NCBI GenBank assembly: GCA_027924585.1
Contig: BSBM01000865.1
Span: 6,251,001-6,315,000 of the forward strand
DNA: 64,000 nucleotides
Source of the DNA: Larix kaempferi
Taxonomy: Eukaryota > Streptophyta > Pinopsida > Pinales > Pinaceae
Direction of reading: 5' to 3'
The position numbers were made by a program, and so were the translations under genes. Numbering within the stretch: position 1 is the stretch's first letter; each line of letters starts with the position of its first letter. This document shows positions 54,374 through 64,000 of the stretch, piece by piece. A model generated the notes under the pieces. That model did no database searches, was not told where the DNA came from, and was given only the letters and a program-made list of their open reading frames with translations.

Positions 54374-54385
54374 TTAGGGGGAGAT
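54374..54385 (+). other. Plus-strand polypurine tract
   Basis: TTAGGGGGAGAT directly before TGTTAG, the classical junction of plant copia elements. Confidence 0.85.
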
Positions 54386-54584
54386 TGTTAGAAACCTAAC
54401 TCTAATCATAAAGTCCTAATTAGATTAACCACCTCACCATTACTTAACAGTTAAAGGTAATTACTTGTAAACATTGTATTTAAGCTATGTTCATCTGAAT
54501 AATAAGGTACCTCGATATTTTTCCGTCTTTTCTCCATATTCTTTCTGGGTATTTTTGATCTTCTTGTTCATATAATGTTTCACA
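54386..54584 (+). repeat. 3' LTR of a plus-strand copia element (199 bp)
   Basis: TGTTAGAAACC...ATGTTTCACA, with TATTTAAGC as a TATA-like box and GAATAATAA downstream. Short LTRs of this form are typical of small copia lineages. Its end matches the remnant at 18594-18641, so the element may span the large nested block. Confidence 0.8.
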
Positions 54585-56779
54585 GTTTGGAAGAGTTTAA
54601 AATAATTCTTGCAAAAGTATTATAGAATCACTATTCTTGTATTCATGTATGTGGAGTATTGTTCTTTGAGTCTTGAGCATGGAGGGCCAAGAAACCTTTC
54701 GACTTCTTGGAGCTAGGATGGAGGCTAGGATCCTAGTTGGAAGGGTGGTGTTATTCTGCTCTGGGCATGGGAAATGAAGCAGGGAATGAAAAAAAAGAGA
54801 TGGACAAATAAAGCAACATTTTGAACAAAGAATGTTTGAATTCAGGTATTTTATTGTTACTTGTTTTATATTGTAATTTGATATCTATAAATTTTATTGT
54901 TCTTATAATTGTGGAAGCTCGAAATATTTTATTTCATGATGAAGCTAGCTTAATATTATAGAATTCTGAATTAAATTGTGTCTACTTAATCTTTAAATTG
55001 TAATTGAATTGGGGTGAGCCATCAAGGCTTAATGAACCTTGATGGGCACTACAATATTCACACACAAAAGTGAAGAATACCCATGGAAGTGCAAGTGTGG
55101 CGGTTTGTTGTTTTTGGATGCCTAAAAGCTTGTTGTAAGCATGACTAAGCTAGAATTTTCCTCCTTCAACCATGTCCAATGCCCCAAGATTCATGCATAA
55201 CACTCAAAGCCTTATAATGACACTGATATCCTTTAAATAGTTTGACAAAAACTACTATATAAAAATAAGAATAAAAAACCCATTCATATAATTCAATTTC
55301 AATATAAATCCATTTTATTACCGTCTTTCTAAATATTTTTTAATAATAATTTGATAATGAGAATCTATTTACTTATTTGAAATGGTAATGCTTTAAGAAC
55401 TAAATAATTTTATTTTGATATTTATATTTTAATTATGTATATAATTTGGTGGTAGACATTTATTTATTTGAATAATATAAAAAATAAATAATTAAATTGA
55501 GTTATTAACAAAATGTTTTATTATTATGATGATGTGATGGAGTTTGAAGCATCTCAACTTTTCTAAAGGAAACTCTACTTTCGAAAAGCACCACAACAAT
55601 AGAAAAATGAGGAAGGAGCTATAAATCGAAATAAGAAACAACACAAACACATGGAAGTCGGTTATAAACCGAATTAAAAATAAAAAATACATTGCATTAA
55701 CACGTTGGAAGAGATATGAAGCTTGAAGAATATTAAATCCAACCTTCATAGTATTAATAGGCCCTGCATTGATTAATATTCCTTATCCCAATCACAAGAT
55801 GGAGTGATCCCCCTGATGATGGACTCATTTTTCTATTGTCTGAAATGTTGACTATAAAATGTTATGCAGGTTTTCCTTTTTTGTTACGCAGGTGTAAACC
55901 CTCATACAACTCAACATACACATTTTCTTAATGTTGTTAATTTAGCATACATCATTTCTTTTAGCATATATGATTAGATATTAATTTTCTTAGAAAGGCA
56001 ATAATTTATTTACACCACTTTAACACCACATAATATAAGATGTGATAATACCACTACTTTATTACCAAATAATATAAGTGGTGTTAGTACCATGAGTTTA
56101 ACACCACATAAGATAAGTGGTGTTAACTTGTGGTGCTAAAAGATGGATTTTGTTGGTGGATAGAAAAAATCTATAAAAATAAATGCTCAAAATACTCAAC
56201 CACTTGAACTAACCATCAAATTAAAATATATACAATATGTTAATTATAAATTGTTCAAAATTATAAAATTTCAACATTAATAAATTATTTATTTTTTATC
56301 TAACAAGATTCTGACTTATGATCGGCCTTTCATTTCAACTAAATATTTTAAACTTCATAAATCATTGATAAGTCATGGACTTGAAAGCCTTAACAACTGT
56401 AACACCAAATAACACTTACATACAAAGATAGCTCTATTATATAGACTTATATAGATTTAACTATTTCCTAAATTAGGAGAAGAGGTTGAGAAAATATTTC
56501 AACCATTTCTAACCACTCACAGCAAATTAGTCACTTATAGAATATGACTTATTACAACAATAATGGAAGCATTTCCAACACCACGCTTAATGTTTACATG
56601 ATTGAAAAACAATACTAAAACAAATTTTAGAACTATGATATATGTCTGATATAGTCTTCATCAACATCTCTATCCACTTCTAAAATCTAGTTGTATTGGC
56701 CAGCTACATAGGAAAGCAGTCTGGATACTGAATTCACTCTTACTACATGAATAAAAAATCAATACATAAGCAGTCTAGA
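54585..56779. other. AT-rich intergenic DNA, no gene; small hairpins at 56020-56125
   Basis: No open frame with motif. At 56019-56140 degenerate AACACCAC/GTGGTGTT words repeat; 56100-56124 is a perfect 8-bp stem with a 9-base loop. A 20-bp word (AGCAGTCTGGATACTGAATT, one mismatch) occurs twice, near 56714 and 56769, just before the LINE. Confidence 0.5.
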
Positions 56780-56789
56780 TACTGAATTT

Positions 56790-57965
56790 GAGATGGTTAT
56801 TGGCTATGTTATAACACATCTTATCTTCGTTGATGATGTTTTATTGGTGGGATTGGCTACAGTATCTGAATGGAGGGTTTTCAGGAACATTATCAATACT
56901 TTCTGCAAGGTATCTGGAATGAAGGTAAGCAATACAAAATCTAGTTTCCATTATTTGAATGTGGAATTAGATAGAAGAAGAGAAATCACTAGCTTTATGC
57001 CTTATAGTTTCTTCCTGATTGATGATGGACTTAAATATTTGGGGTTCTTTTTGAGACCTAACAATTACCAGATCAAAGACTGGTGGTGGCTTATTTGAAA
57101 AGTTGAAGCTTGCATTGCTCATTGGGCGTACGGGATGCTATCTGTTGGTAGTAAGCTGACATTGATCAAAGCTGTCTTAATAGGGATACCTGTCTATTGG
57201 ATGTCATTGCTTGAAGTCCCAGCTTTCATTATTAATGTTATTAGAAGATTAATCTTCAATTTTCTGTGGACTGGAGGAACAGACCGATCCATTTTGGTAA
57301 TGACTGGGTGGGAGACTCTATCTCGGCCTGAAAAATTTGGGGGATGGGGGATAAAAGACCTCAGTTCCTTTAGCATGGCGCTTAGGATCAAAAGTCTATG
57401 GAGGTGTCTATTTATGAACACACTTTGGTCTAGAGTTATTACTGCAAAGTATATTAAGATGGATGTGATCTCTTGGATCAGGAACTCGATGCCTCTTGGG
57501 GGTAGTTTATCTCCTATGTGGCGTGGTCTGAAAAAAGTGTCGAGTTGGATTGTTGGAGACCTGAAATGGAAGGTAGGGAATGGTGAGAACATCAGGATTG
57601 GCTTGGAAAAAATTCTGGGTATTGATGATTCCTGTTATCTTCCGAACAGAATTCAAGATTATTTGAAGATTTATGGGATGACAAATCTAAAGAATATCAG
57701 AAACAGTAATGCTCATTCATACTGGTATAAATCCAAAGATTTGGGGTTGGTTGGAAATGATGCTTCTGTTTGGGATAATTATGTTTATGCCCTTAATTCT
57801 GCAGGTTGTGTATTGTCTACTCAAAATGATAAATTGGTATGGTGTGGGAATGGGAAATCTGGTATGGTCACTGCAAAACAGCCTATGACAGAATTCTGCA
57901 AGAGAAGTCCATATTTCCCCAAAACTGGTGGTATAAGAAGATTTGGAAGTGGGATTTTCCATTAA
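56790..57965 (+). pseudogene. LINE reverse transcriptase, C-terminal part
   Basis: ITHLIFVDDVLLVG holds the catalytic FVDD box. Then VSGMKVSNTKSSF, LKYLGFFLRP, and after one TGA (near 57097) GSKLTLIKAVLIGIPVYWMS, FNFLWTGG, GWETLSRPEKFGGWGIKDLS and WKVGNGENIRIG, the conserved thumb and connection of plant L1-type elements. The fingers and first palm motifs are absent because of the 5' truncation. Confidence 0.92.
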
Positions 57966-58391
57966 AAATCAAATGCTTTCCTTTGGCATGCCTTGCAAGG
58001 TACTTTGAAAACGTGGGATAATCTTCTAAAGCGGGGATGGTGTGGCCCTAATTGGTGCATTCTGTGCAAGGAAAATTCTAAAAATATTAGTCATCTGTTT
58101 GTTTTCTGCTCCTTTGGTAAGAAGGTATGGAATTTCTGTTGCGCAGAATTGAAAGTAAATAATGGATGGGATGTGGGTGACTTTGGACAGTCACTACTCA
58201 ATTGGTATAGATTTTCAAAGGACTCATTATTTCTGCCCATTTTTGTTTCTTGGGCACTATGGTATGCCATGAATAGTGCTACATTTCAGAGTCAATGGCT
58301 GGATACAAAGGCGTGTGGTATGATTGCTCTTAAACTTGCCCAACATTTCAAATCGGAGAAGGATTCCATTGGTGTTAGAAGTATTGGTTAG
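57880..58391 (+). pseudogene. LINE zinc-binding (zf-RVT) region
   Basis: After a frameshift the reading is AYDRILQEKSIFPQNWWYKK, IWKWDFPLKIKCF, then LKTWDNLLKRGW, WCILCKENSKNISHLFVFCS and FGKKVWNF, the plant RT-associated zinc-binding module (CxxC...HxxxxC). It joins RT to RNase H. Confidence 0.88.
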
Positions 58392-58868
58392 TTTTCCTTA
58401 AAATTTGATCAACCTATACTCCTGTTTGATGGGGCTGCACAACATGGATTCTGTGCAACTGGTGGGGTGATATATTTAAATAAGGATCACCACTTCACAC
58501 TTAGGCTAAACTGTGGTACTTGAAGTACTATGAAGGAAAAATTGTTAGCTTTGTGGTGTGTTCTGAAATGTGCAAATATCTTTGGTCTTGTAAATTTAAA
58601 GGTATTTGGTGACTCTCAAGTCACTATAAAATGGGAAATTGGAGAATATGAACTTAACATTTTGGCTCTTAATCACTGGTGTATGCGCATAAAGGAAGAA
58701 ATTGCTAAGGTTGAGAACATCTCTTTCTCTCATATTTACAGGGAGCACAATGATATGGTTGATAAGTTATCTAAGCTTGCTCTACTTGATTCAGAAGGTC
58801 ACTTGTTTTGGGAAGAATGGATGGACTCCATTCTGCTGGACAAGGGAGATTTTGTTTTCTTTGACTAA
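58392..58868 (+). pseudogene. LINE RNase H (plant type)
   Basis: LLFDGAAQHGFCATGGVIY (first Asp), one TGA, EKLLALWCVLKCANIFG (Glu region), VFGDSQVTIKWEIG (Asp) and HIYREHNDMVDKLSKLALL (final Asp). Ends at TAA 58866-58868. RNase H at the C-terminus is usual for plant L1-type elements. Confidence 0.88.
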
Positions 58869-59085
58869 GTTATGAGAGCTGTTAGATAGATTTTTGTTTT
58901 TGTAAAACAAGAACTTTGGTCTGATATGTCAATTTTGTATGTAATTTTGAGTCGATAGAAGATACTAGTCATTCTGTTTAGAAGCCAGGAACATGATGCT
59001 AAAACCTTTACGTATAAGGTTGATTATCTTTGTACTATATGATTCCATGAATAGCAATAGTACTTTTTTTTTTCGGTTGAAAAAA

Positions 59086-59929
59086 AAATAAAATGAATTT
59101 TTTTTTATAAATATAAAATAATAATTTTTTTTTATGGTGTTGGCTTATAATTTTTATTTGTTTTATAAGTTTTACTTGTTTTAGTTTCTATAATGATATC
59201 TGTAAACAGCTTTTTGTTAAAGGTTTCAAAAAATTTTGATGGGTGATGTGTAATTTATATATATATATAACTTTGATTTCAAACGATAAATAAAAAATTA
59301 TAAAATTATAGTTTTTCAATTTTTCATAAGAAAAAATAATAAATGATAAATTATCCATTTACATTTACATTTCCATTTATTTTTTTGAGGAGTTCCTTTT
59401 AAGAAAGAAAGTAAGTTTGAGGAATATTAGAAACCTACATTCAATCATTCAATTATATTCTTAAACAATATTTACTTGTGGCATCTAACTTAGGGAGGAC
59501 TCTGTAACTAGTGATGATGAATATGCTTAAAAATATGTGGAAATTTATTTATTTTTCATTTTTGTCTTTCAAACTTCAATTCCATAAAATTAAAATATTG
59601 TTAAAATAAATAGCAAACTAGTAACATTAACAATTCATATTATATTTTACTCCACGTTACATATTATTTTTTACACTGTGTTGCATATGACGTCAGCGAA
59701 AGGACACCCACGAGGAGACGTGTAAGATGTGGTTGGCTTACGTCTATTCCCACTTATACACCTATTTTAACTTGCATCACTTTCTACAATTATCAACATG
59801 AAGCTGCCTTCACTTTTTTTATGTCGGTAGATGCACAATGAATTGGGTTCTCTCACCAAATATTTCATGCGTCATGTCCGGTAAATAGATTTTTGTTGAC
59901 CTTCAATAGATGTTACATGTTTGAATTAG
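59086..59929. other. AT-rich spacer with a possible bZIP-type site
   Basis: No gene. A TGACGTCAGCG word near 59688 resembles bZIP (TGACGTCA) sites, and ACGTGTAAG follows. It lies about 0.9 kb before the ORF at 60630. Promoter function is only a possibility. Confidence 0.35.
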
Positions 59930-60365
59930 GTCCTAACCAAAGAAATAATTTATGCGATATAGAGATTTCCCTTATAGATTTCCGCCAAAGAAATAATTTA
60001 TGCGAATTGTGGAAAGAGTTTCAAAAAATAAGTTCACATTTCGTGTTTCCACAATCTGCAACCCGCAATGCGGATTGCAGATTGCGGAAAGTGTTTGACA
60101 AATAAATCTACGCTTTGCGTCTCTGCAATACGCAACCCGCAATTCTAGATTACAGAATGCAGAAAGATCATTGTTTTAAATTGTGTTTTTTGTGTCCCCG
60201 CAACCCGCAACCCGCAATTGCGGATTGCGGGAACTTTTGGTTCATTAATATTCAGAGTTGTGTTTCCGCAACCCGTAACCCGCATTGTGGATTGTGGAAA
60301 GGATGTACATTTTTGAAAAATAAAGTTCTGCAACTCTTCTTCCACATTCTGCATTTTAGATCTTA
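59930..60365. repeat. Array of four long palindromes in tandem, period ~85 bp
   Basis: Around 60045-60096 TTTCCACAATCTGCAA faces TTGCAGATTGCGGAAA (one mismatch in 16, a G-T wobble). Related hairpins follow near 60120-60165, 60195-60232 (GTCCCCGCAACCCGCAA facing TTGCGGATTGCGGGAAC) and 60262-60300 (TTTCCGCAACCCGTAA facing TTGTGGATTGTGGAAA). The central word CCCGCAATTGCGG recurs. A shorter duplicate, CAAAGAAATAATTTATGCGA, opens the array (59937 and 59986). Most arm differences are C/T or G/A, leaving G-T wobbles. Confidence 0.85.
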
Positions 60366-60629
60366 GTCGTCAATTTGTTTTGATCCCACGATCCAGATTT
60401 CATCCCTTTAATTTGTTAAATATTACAATTGTTTTGTTTTCTTTTACCATTTTCGATTTCGTGAATTTTACCTACGACAAGGGTTTTTACCAGGGCTGTT
60501 TTCCTACCATTTTCGTCAGCACAGGTTAGTTTTATGTCTTTTTCCTATTGGTTGTTTGCGGATTTTATTCATTTTGAAACTGTTTTTGATTGGTTTTATT
60601 TTATTTATCAGAATTACCAGTCTTCCACC

Positions 60630-62899
60630 ATGTCGAGAAATACCCATTCCAAGACAGCCCATAAAGACTTGATAAACAAAGACCCTAATTTTGACATTCT
60701 TGCCGATACCAGTGATAGAGTGTCTGAAACCTATCAGCTAGATTGGTCACGAATCTTTGCCATCTTTGATAACGACGACATGTCAGATATTCAAGATAAC
60801 TAGTCTAGTTATGAGAAAATCAGAGATTCTCAATTACATGTGATAGCAGCTAGACCAGCCCTTCTCCCATACACAGATGCCGTGAAATGGATAATTGACC
60901 TCGTAGACCCCAAAGACCATTCTTTCAACGGCAATGCAGGGTCCCAATTGGCTTATTTCTGTTCAGAAGTTTTTGTTAGAGCATATTCCCTTAGGTTGGC
61001 CACCCAATTTCTCAATGCGCCTTTCCTAGACTCTGTTAAGACCCATTTTAATTTCGAGGAGATGATAAAATCATGGATGAACAACACAGCCAACTTCATA
61101 CCCAAAGCCGATAATTCTTACCCTATTGCATGGTTCAAGGAACCCTTTTCTCTCCTAGCATCCATGCTTTGCAGGCTGTACGGCCTACCAAATTGTTCTG
61201 TGTTTAAATCCGAATGGGCATCGGTGGCTCATCATGTTCTCACAATAGGGGAAATCATTTAATTGGGATTAGATTCTATCAGCTGATTTGAAGACAGCAA
61301 TTAAGCGTTATCAGAAAACATTGGCTTTAAGGAAGCCTCCTTTCTACTATTAAGCTTATATAATTGATGTGTTATGCTCAGCTTTCCAGTACCCCTCCAT
61401 GGGATGGAATTGGACTCTTTCAGCTCCTCCAGTTCACATATATTGTTCAACATTATGGGAAAATAACTATGTACCTTTAATGTATGATATCTGTGATCAT
61501 TTCTTTGGAACAATTTATCACAAGATATTCAAAGAGGATGCACCTTCCTTCTTTGTTAATGTTAAAAAACTCATCCCCACTATTGGTGATTGGTATGTGG
61601 CAGAATCCTTCTCCTATATTAGGGTTTGGGGAAGTAGCATAGTTCATTTGTTGCCAAGAATAGTCCCAGATAAGTTGTTGCTGGAAGAAATTGCTTTCCA
61701 GACTGTTACTGATGGAGTGTTTCTGAAATTAATTGGGCCTAAAAGAAAAGGATGGCCCAAATTCCCTTTGAACCGTGGACCTTTGGTCAATCAGAACTCA
61801 ACACATGTTGCAGTGTTGGGAAAGAAGATTATTTCACTAAAGCTGGGACAAGCACTCAAAAGGATGCATGATCCCAAGGCATTCATAGCTAACCACTTTT
61901 CCTAGGAACATATGAAGACTACCTATGCTCATGAGACTGCCCCTGATGATTCCATTTACCAGGGAGTAAATTTGTTTTCTGAAGTCTTGATTAGGGCTAA
62001 AACCAAAGAAGAACAAAGTTTCATTCTTCAATACCAATAGGAGCTCAAGTCTAAGGTTTTGAACTACAGGAAAATGGAACTACAACTTGAAGAACAAGCC
62101 AAAAGGGACAGAGCAGATAAATATGCACAAAATGAAAGTACTCCCTTGTTGTTAACTTATTAGGATGAAGGAAAAGGAAAAGGCCTTGTGGAGGATGTTC
62201 GACAAGTCAAGAAGATTTTGATTCAATCAGCTGATGAGCTGAAGAAGCAATTGGCACACATGACCACAATGGTTGATACTCAGGTGATTGTTGCAAGTAC
62301 CCCGGCAAAAATGCAGAAGATTCAAACCCCTATGTCTCAGATACCTACTTTGAACATTGAAGATAGTGATGCAGATGATGAAAGGCTTCCGATCATATCT
62401 CTTTTTCCTGTTGTGCCTATAAAGGAAGAGGTCACTAAAGTCTCTTAAGCTATTACTGATTTGCTTGATAGCATTGTGATGGATGATCCCACTCCAGAGG
62501 ATCATTTTCCTAAAGTCACCACCATAGTTGTTGCATTAACTTCTACACTCCCACTCACTTCTAATGAGCTTCTTCTCACCTCATCTGTTGATGTTACTCT
62601 TCCACCATCCACCAAAGTTGATGATTGAACATGTTGATAGTAGGTGTGAACAGGTCAAAGAATAGATTCAACAGCTTGAGCACATAAAGATTTCAGAAGT
62701 TGACAAATTCATCAAGCAACCTGTAGGTCTGGAGGGAAAGATCCACATTTTTCTCCATACTTGGCATAAGCTAAGCAAGAATGAGATTGAATATTTCACT
62801 TGTGATGCCCAGTTAGGACTCGAATTGGCTAAGTATCATGATGTGGATGAGTTGTTAGAGGTTTGGGCCAAGTGGCAAGGCGCCCTTGGCTATTCTTAG
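60630..62899 (+). pseudogene. Unrecognised ORF of about 750 codons, decayed
   Basis: I do not recognise a family. Starts ATG in CACCATGTC; reads MSRNTHSKTAHKDLI, then after a TAG ARPALLPYTDAVKWIIDLVD, YFCSEVFVRAYSLRLATQFL, IKSWMNN and LASMLCRLYGLPN. After a frameshift near 61275 come LSADLKTAIKRYQKTLALRK, DVLCSAFQYPSMGWNW, DWYVAESFSYIRVWGSSIVH, RKGWPKFPLNRGPL and KRMHDPKAFIANHF. A Lys/Glu/Gln-rich, coiled-coil-like stretch (LNYRKMELQLEEQAKRDRAD) follows, and after a second frameshift (62624) it ends EVWAKWQGALGYS at 62897. In-phase stops: five TAG, three TAA. Only two indels in 2.2 kb. Perhaps a gag-like or domesticated protein of a repeat family; no catalytic motif is visible. Confidence 0.6.
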
Positions 62900-63699
62900 A
62901 TTAGATTGATTTTGTAATCCCTATTTTATGGGAATTTTCTCCTTTTGTATCTTTATTGTAATTACTATTAAAGGGGTAGAGATCTCATAGGGGAGGGGGG
63001 AGAAAATCACCGAAAGAGGACTGGATATACTCTGATTCATTAGGAGATTGTATTTTTTTGTAGCCTTAAAGAAATACAGTTAGTTTTCTCTTGCTATCTC
63101 TTTTGTTTAATTTATCAAATTTGTTTGATGGATTCTGATTTTCGCTTCAGCTTATGAATGAGCACTATTTTATTTTGCAATCATAATTAATACATCAATC
63201 TATAGTTTAGATGTGTCTTGAATTATCATCTATGTTTTTTTCATGTTTTAAATGATTTTATTTATTTAAATCATTTATCTATTTCTGCAAATGATAAACA
63301 TATATTATTAAATTAATGCCAATATTTCAATTAGCATTTCATAACAGGATAATCTTGCATGCGCTTCAACCCTTAAGCTACAAACATTCAATTTTCATTT
63401 TCTGGCTGTGTCTTAAGATAATAAGTAAAGATCCACCTCACATTTCTGTCAATTGGTGAAACACTTATTAATTTCCAGATGAGGTTACCCCGCACATTAA
63501 AACACATTCCTTTAATTTAGATTTAACTTATATTAGATTTCCTTTAAAGCAAACTTACTTCTAGAGATAGAACATATTTTGATATTCCCTCACAGGAATT
63601 CAGATCCTTTCAGGATCAACCCACTTAAGTGCAAGCGGAGGCCTAATATCTATGGGAGTCAACCATACCAAACAGTCTAGGGATAGAACTGCTCTTGCG
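62900..63699. other. Noncoding, purine-rich run at 62975-63010
   Basis: AATTACTATTAAAGGGG and then TAGGGGAGGGGGGAG look like a purine tract, which could mark the 3' end of the element carrying the ORF at 60630. No matching LTR pair is present in the window. Confidence 0.4.
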
Positions 63700-64000
63700 T
63701 AGAGTTGTTTGAATCCTTTCAGATTGGGTTGTCACCCTCCGTTGCTAGCCTTGGAAAACATTCCAACAACTTACATACCCGAGGCTTCAACAAATGGCAC
63801 TAGAAGGAGGGCCATGACCAGTCATGCCTACACAAAACACCAACATACCTCCTCCAGCAAGAATACCGGTTGTTACAAGGAGCCAAACTCAAGCATTTAC
63901 ATCCACAGAACAACCAGTACAAGATCCAACCATAATACCTACTACACCAGTAACCGGAATAGAAACCCCTAGAACTGAAATGATCTTCTTCTCACCTGCT
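63700..64000 (+). other. Possible start of a gag-like frame at the right edge
   Basis: In one plus frame the sequence after 63795 reads MALEGGP, a stop, then PVMPTQNTNIPPPARIPVVT followed by RSQTQAFTSTEQPVQDP, a Pro/Thr/Gln-rich start similar in style to plant Ty3 gag N-termini. It runs off the window. Weak evidence. Confidence 0.3.

Larger units (their letters stand above)
56780..59085 (+). mobile_element. 5'-truncated LINE (non-LTR retrotransposon)
   Basis: Begins inside the RT domain, continues through the zinc-binding region and ends with an RNase H domain, a 3' UTR and A-rich runs near 59076. Loss of the 5' portion is typical of incomplete target-primed reverse transcription. No target duplication could be fixed by eye. 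Several stops and a frameshift show age. Confidence 0.88.

Noticed and set aside
59685-59700. bZIP-like TGACGTCA word as promoter of the ORF at 60630
   Set aside because: A single short motif nearly 1 kb upstream of a decayed ORF; not enough to call a promoter.

Overview
The window reads as a transposon-packed intergenic stretch of a large-genome land plant, most likely a seed plant and possibly a conifer (inferred from repeat density and nesting, not proven). I find no intact host gene, rRNA or functional tRNA. Nearly everything is retrotransposon, most of it on the minus strand, in various states of decay. The window was read by eye, so percentages are hand counts.

Layout. (1) 1-5931: right part of a minus-strand Ty1/copia element (RNase H, RT, integrase scrap, leader, 5' LTR), inserted in the gag of an older Ty3-type element. 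(2) 5932-17067: that older family, arranged body-LTR-body-LTR; its first LTR is split by a complete 5.9-kb gag-only Ty3-type element (7435-13324, target duplication atatt). (3) 18833-41917: a 'Russian doll'. A copia element (gag-PR-INT-RT-RNase H, minus) has its 3' LTR split by a 14.1-kb Ty3-type gag-protease element (18926-32999). That element is in turn split by a very young 3.7-kb non-autonomous copia-type element (22100-25819; LTRs differ at 1 of 604 positions). The outer copia RT also carries a 2.3-kb unidentified insertion. (4) 42459-51334: a deleted copia element (gag fused to the INT/RT linker) that hosts a full-length but inactivated chromovirus (42766-49331) with a chromodomain. (5) 51335-54584: a degraded plus-strand region ending in a short LTR. 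(6) 56780-59085: a 5'-truncated LINE on the plus strand. (7) 59930-62899: an unrecognised, decayed plus-strand ORF of about 750 codons, preceded by an array of strong palindromes. (8) The last 300 bases may open another gag-like ORF.

The most unusual recurring feature is an array of short hairpins between the last pol domain and the polypurine tract. It occurs in three copia-type elements and, in another form, in the Ty3-type gag elements. Within an array the loop is nearly constant while both stem arms change together (GGGAT/ATCCC, AGGAT/ATCCT, TGGAT/ATCCA; GTATC/GATAC, TGATC/GATCA, GCATC/GATGC). Such co-variation suggests either selection on RNA or DNA structure or a hairpin-templated mutation process. 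A second theme is division of labour: three elements here have good LTRs, primer sites and polypurine tracts but lack pol, so they must have been mobilised in trans by relatives such as the coding copia elements.
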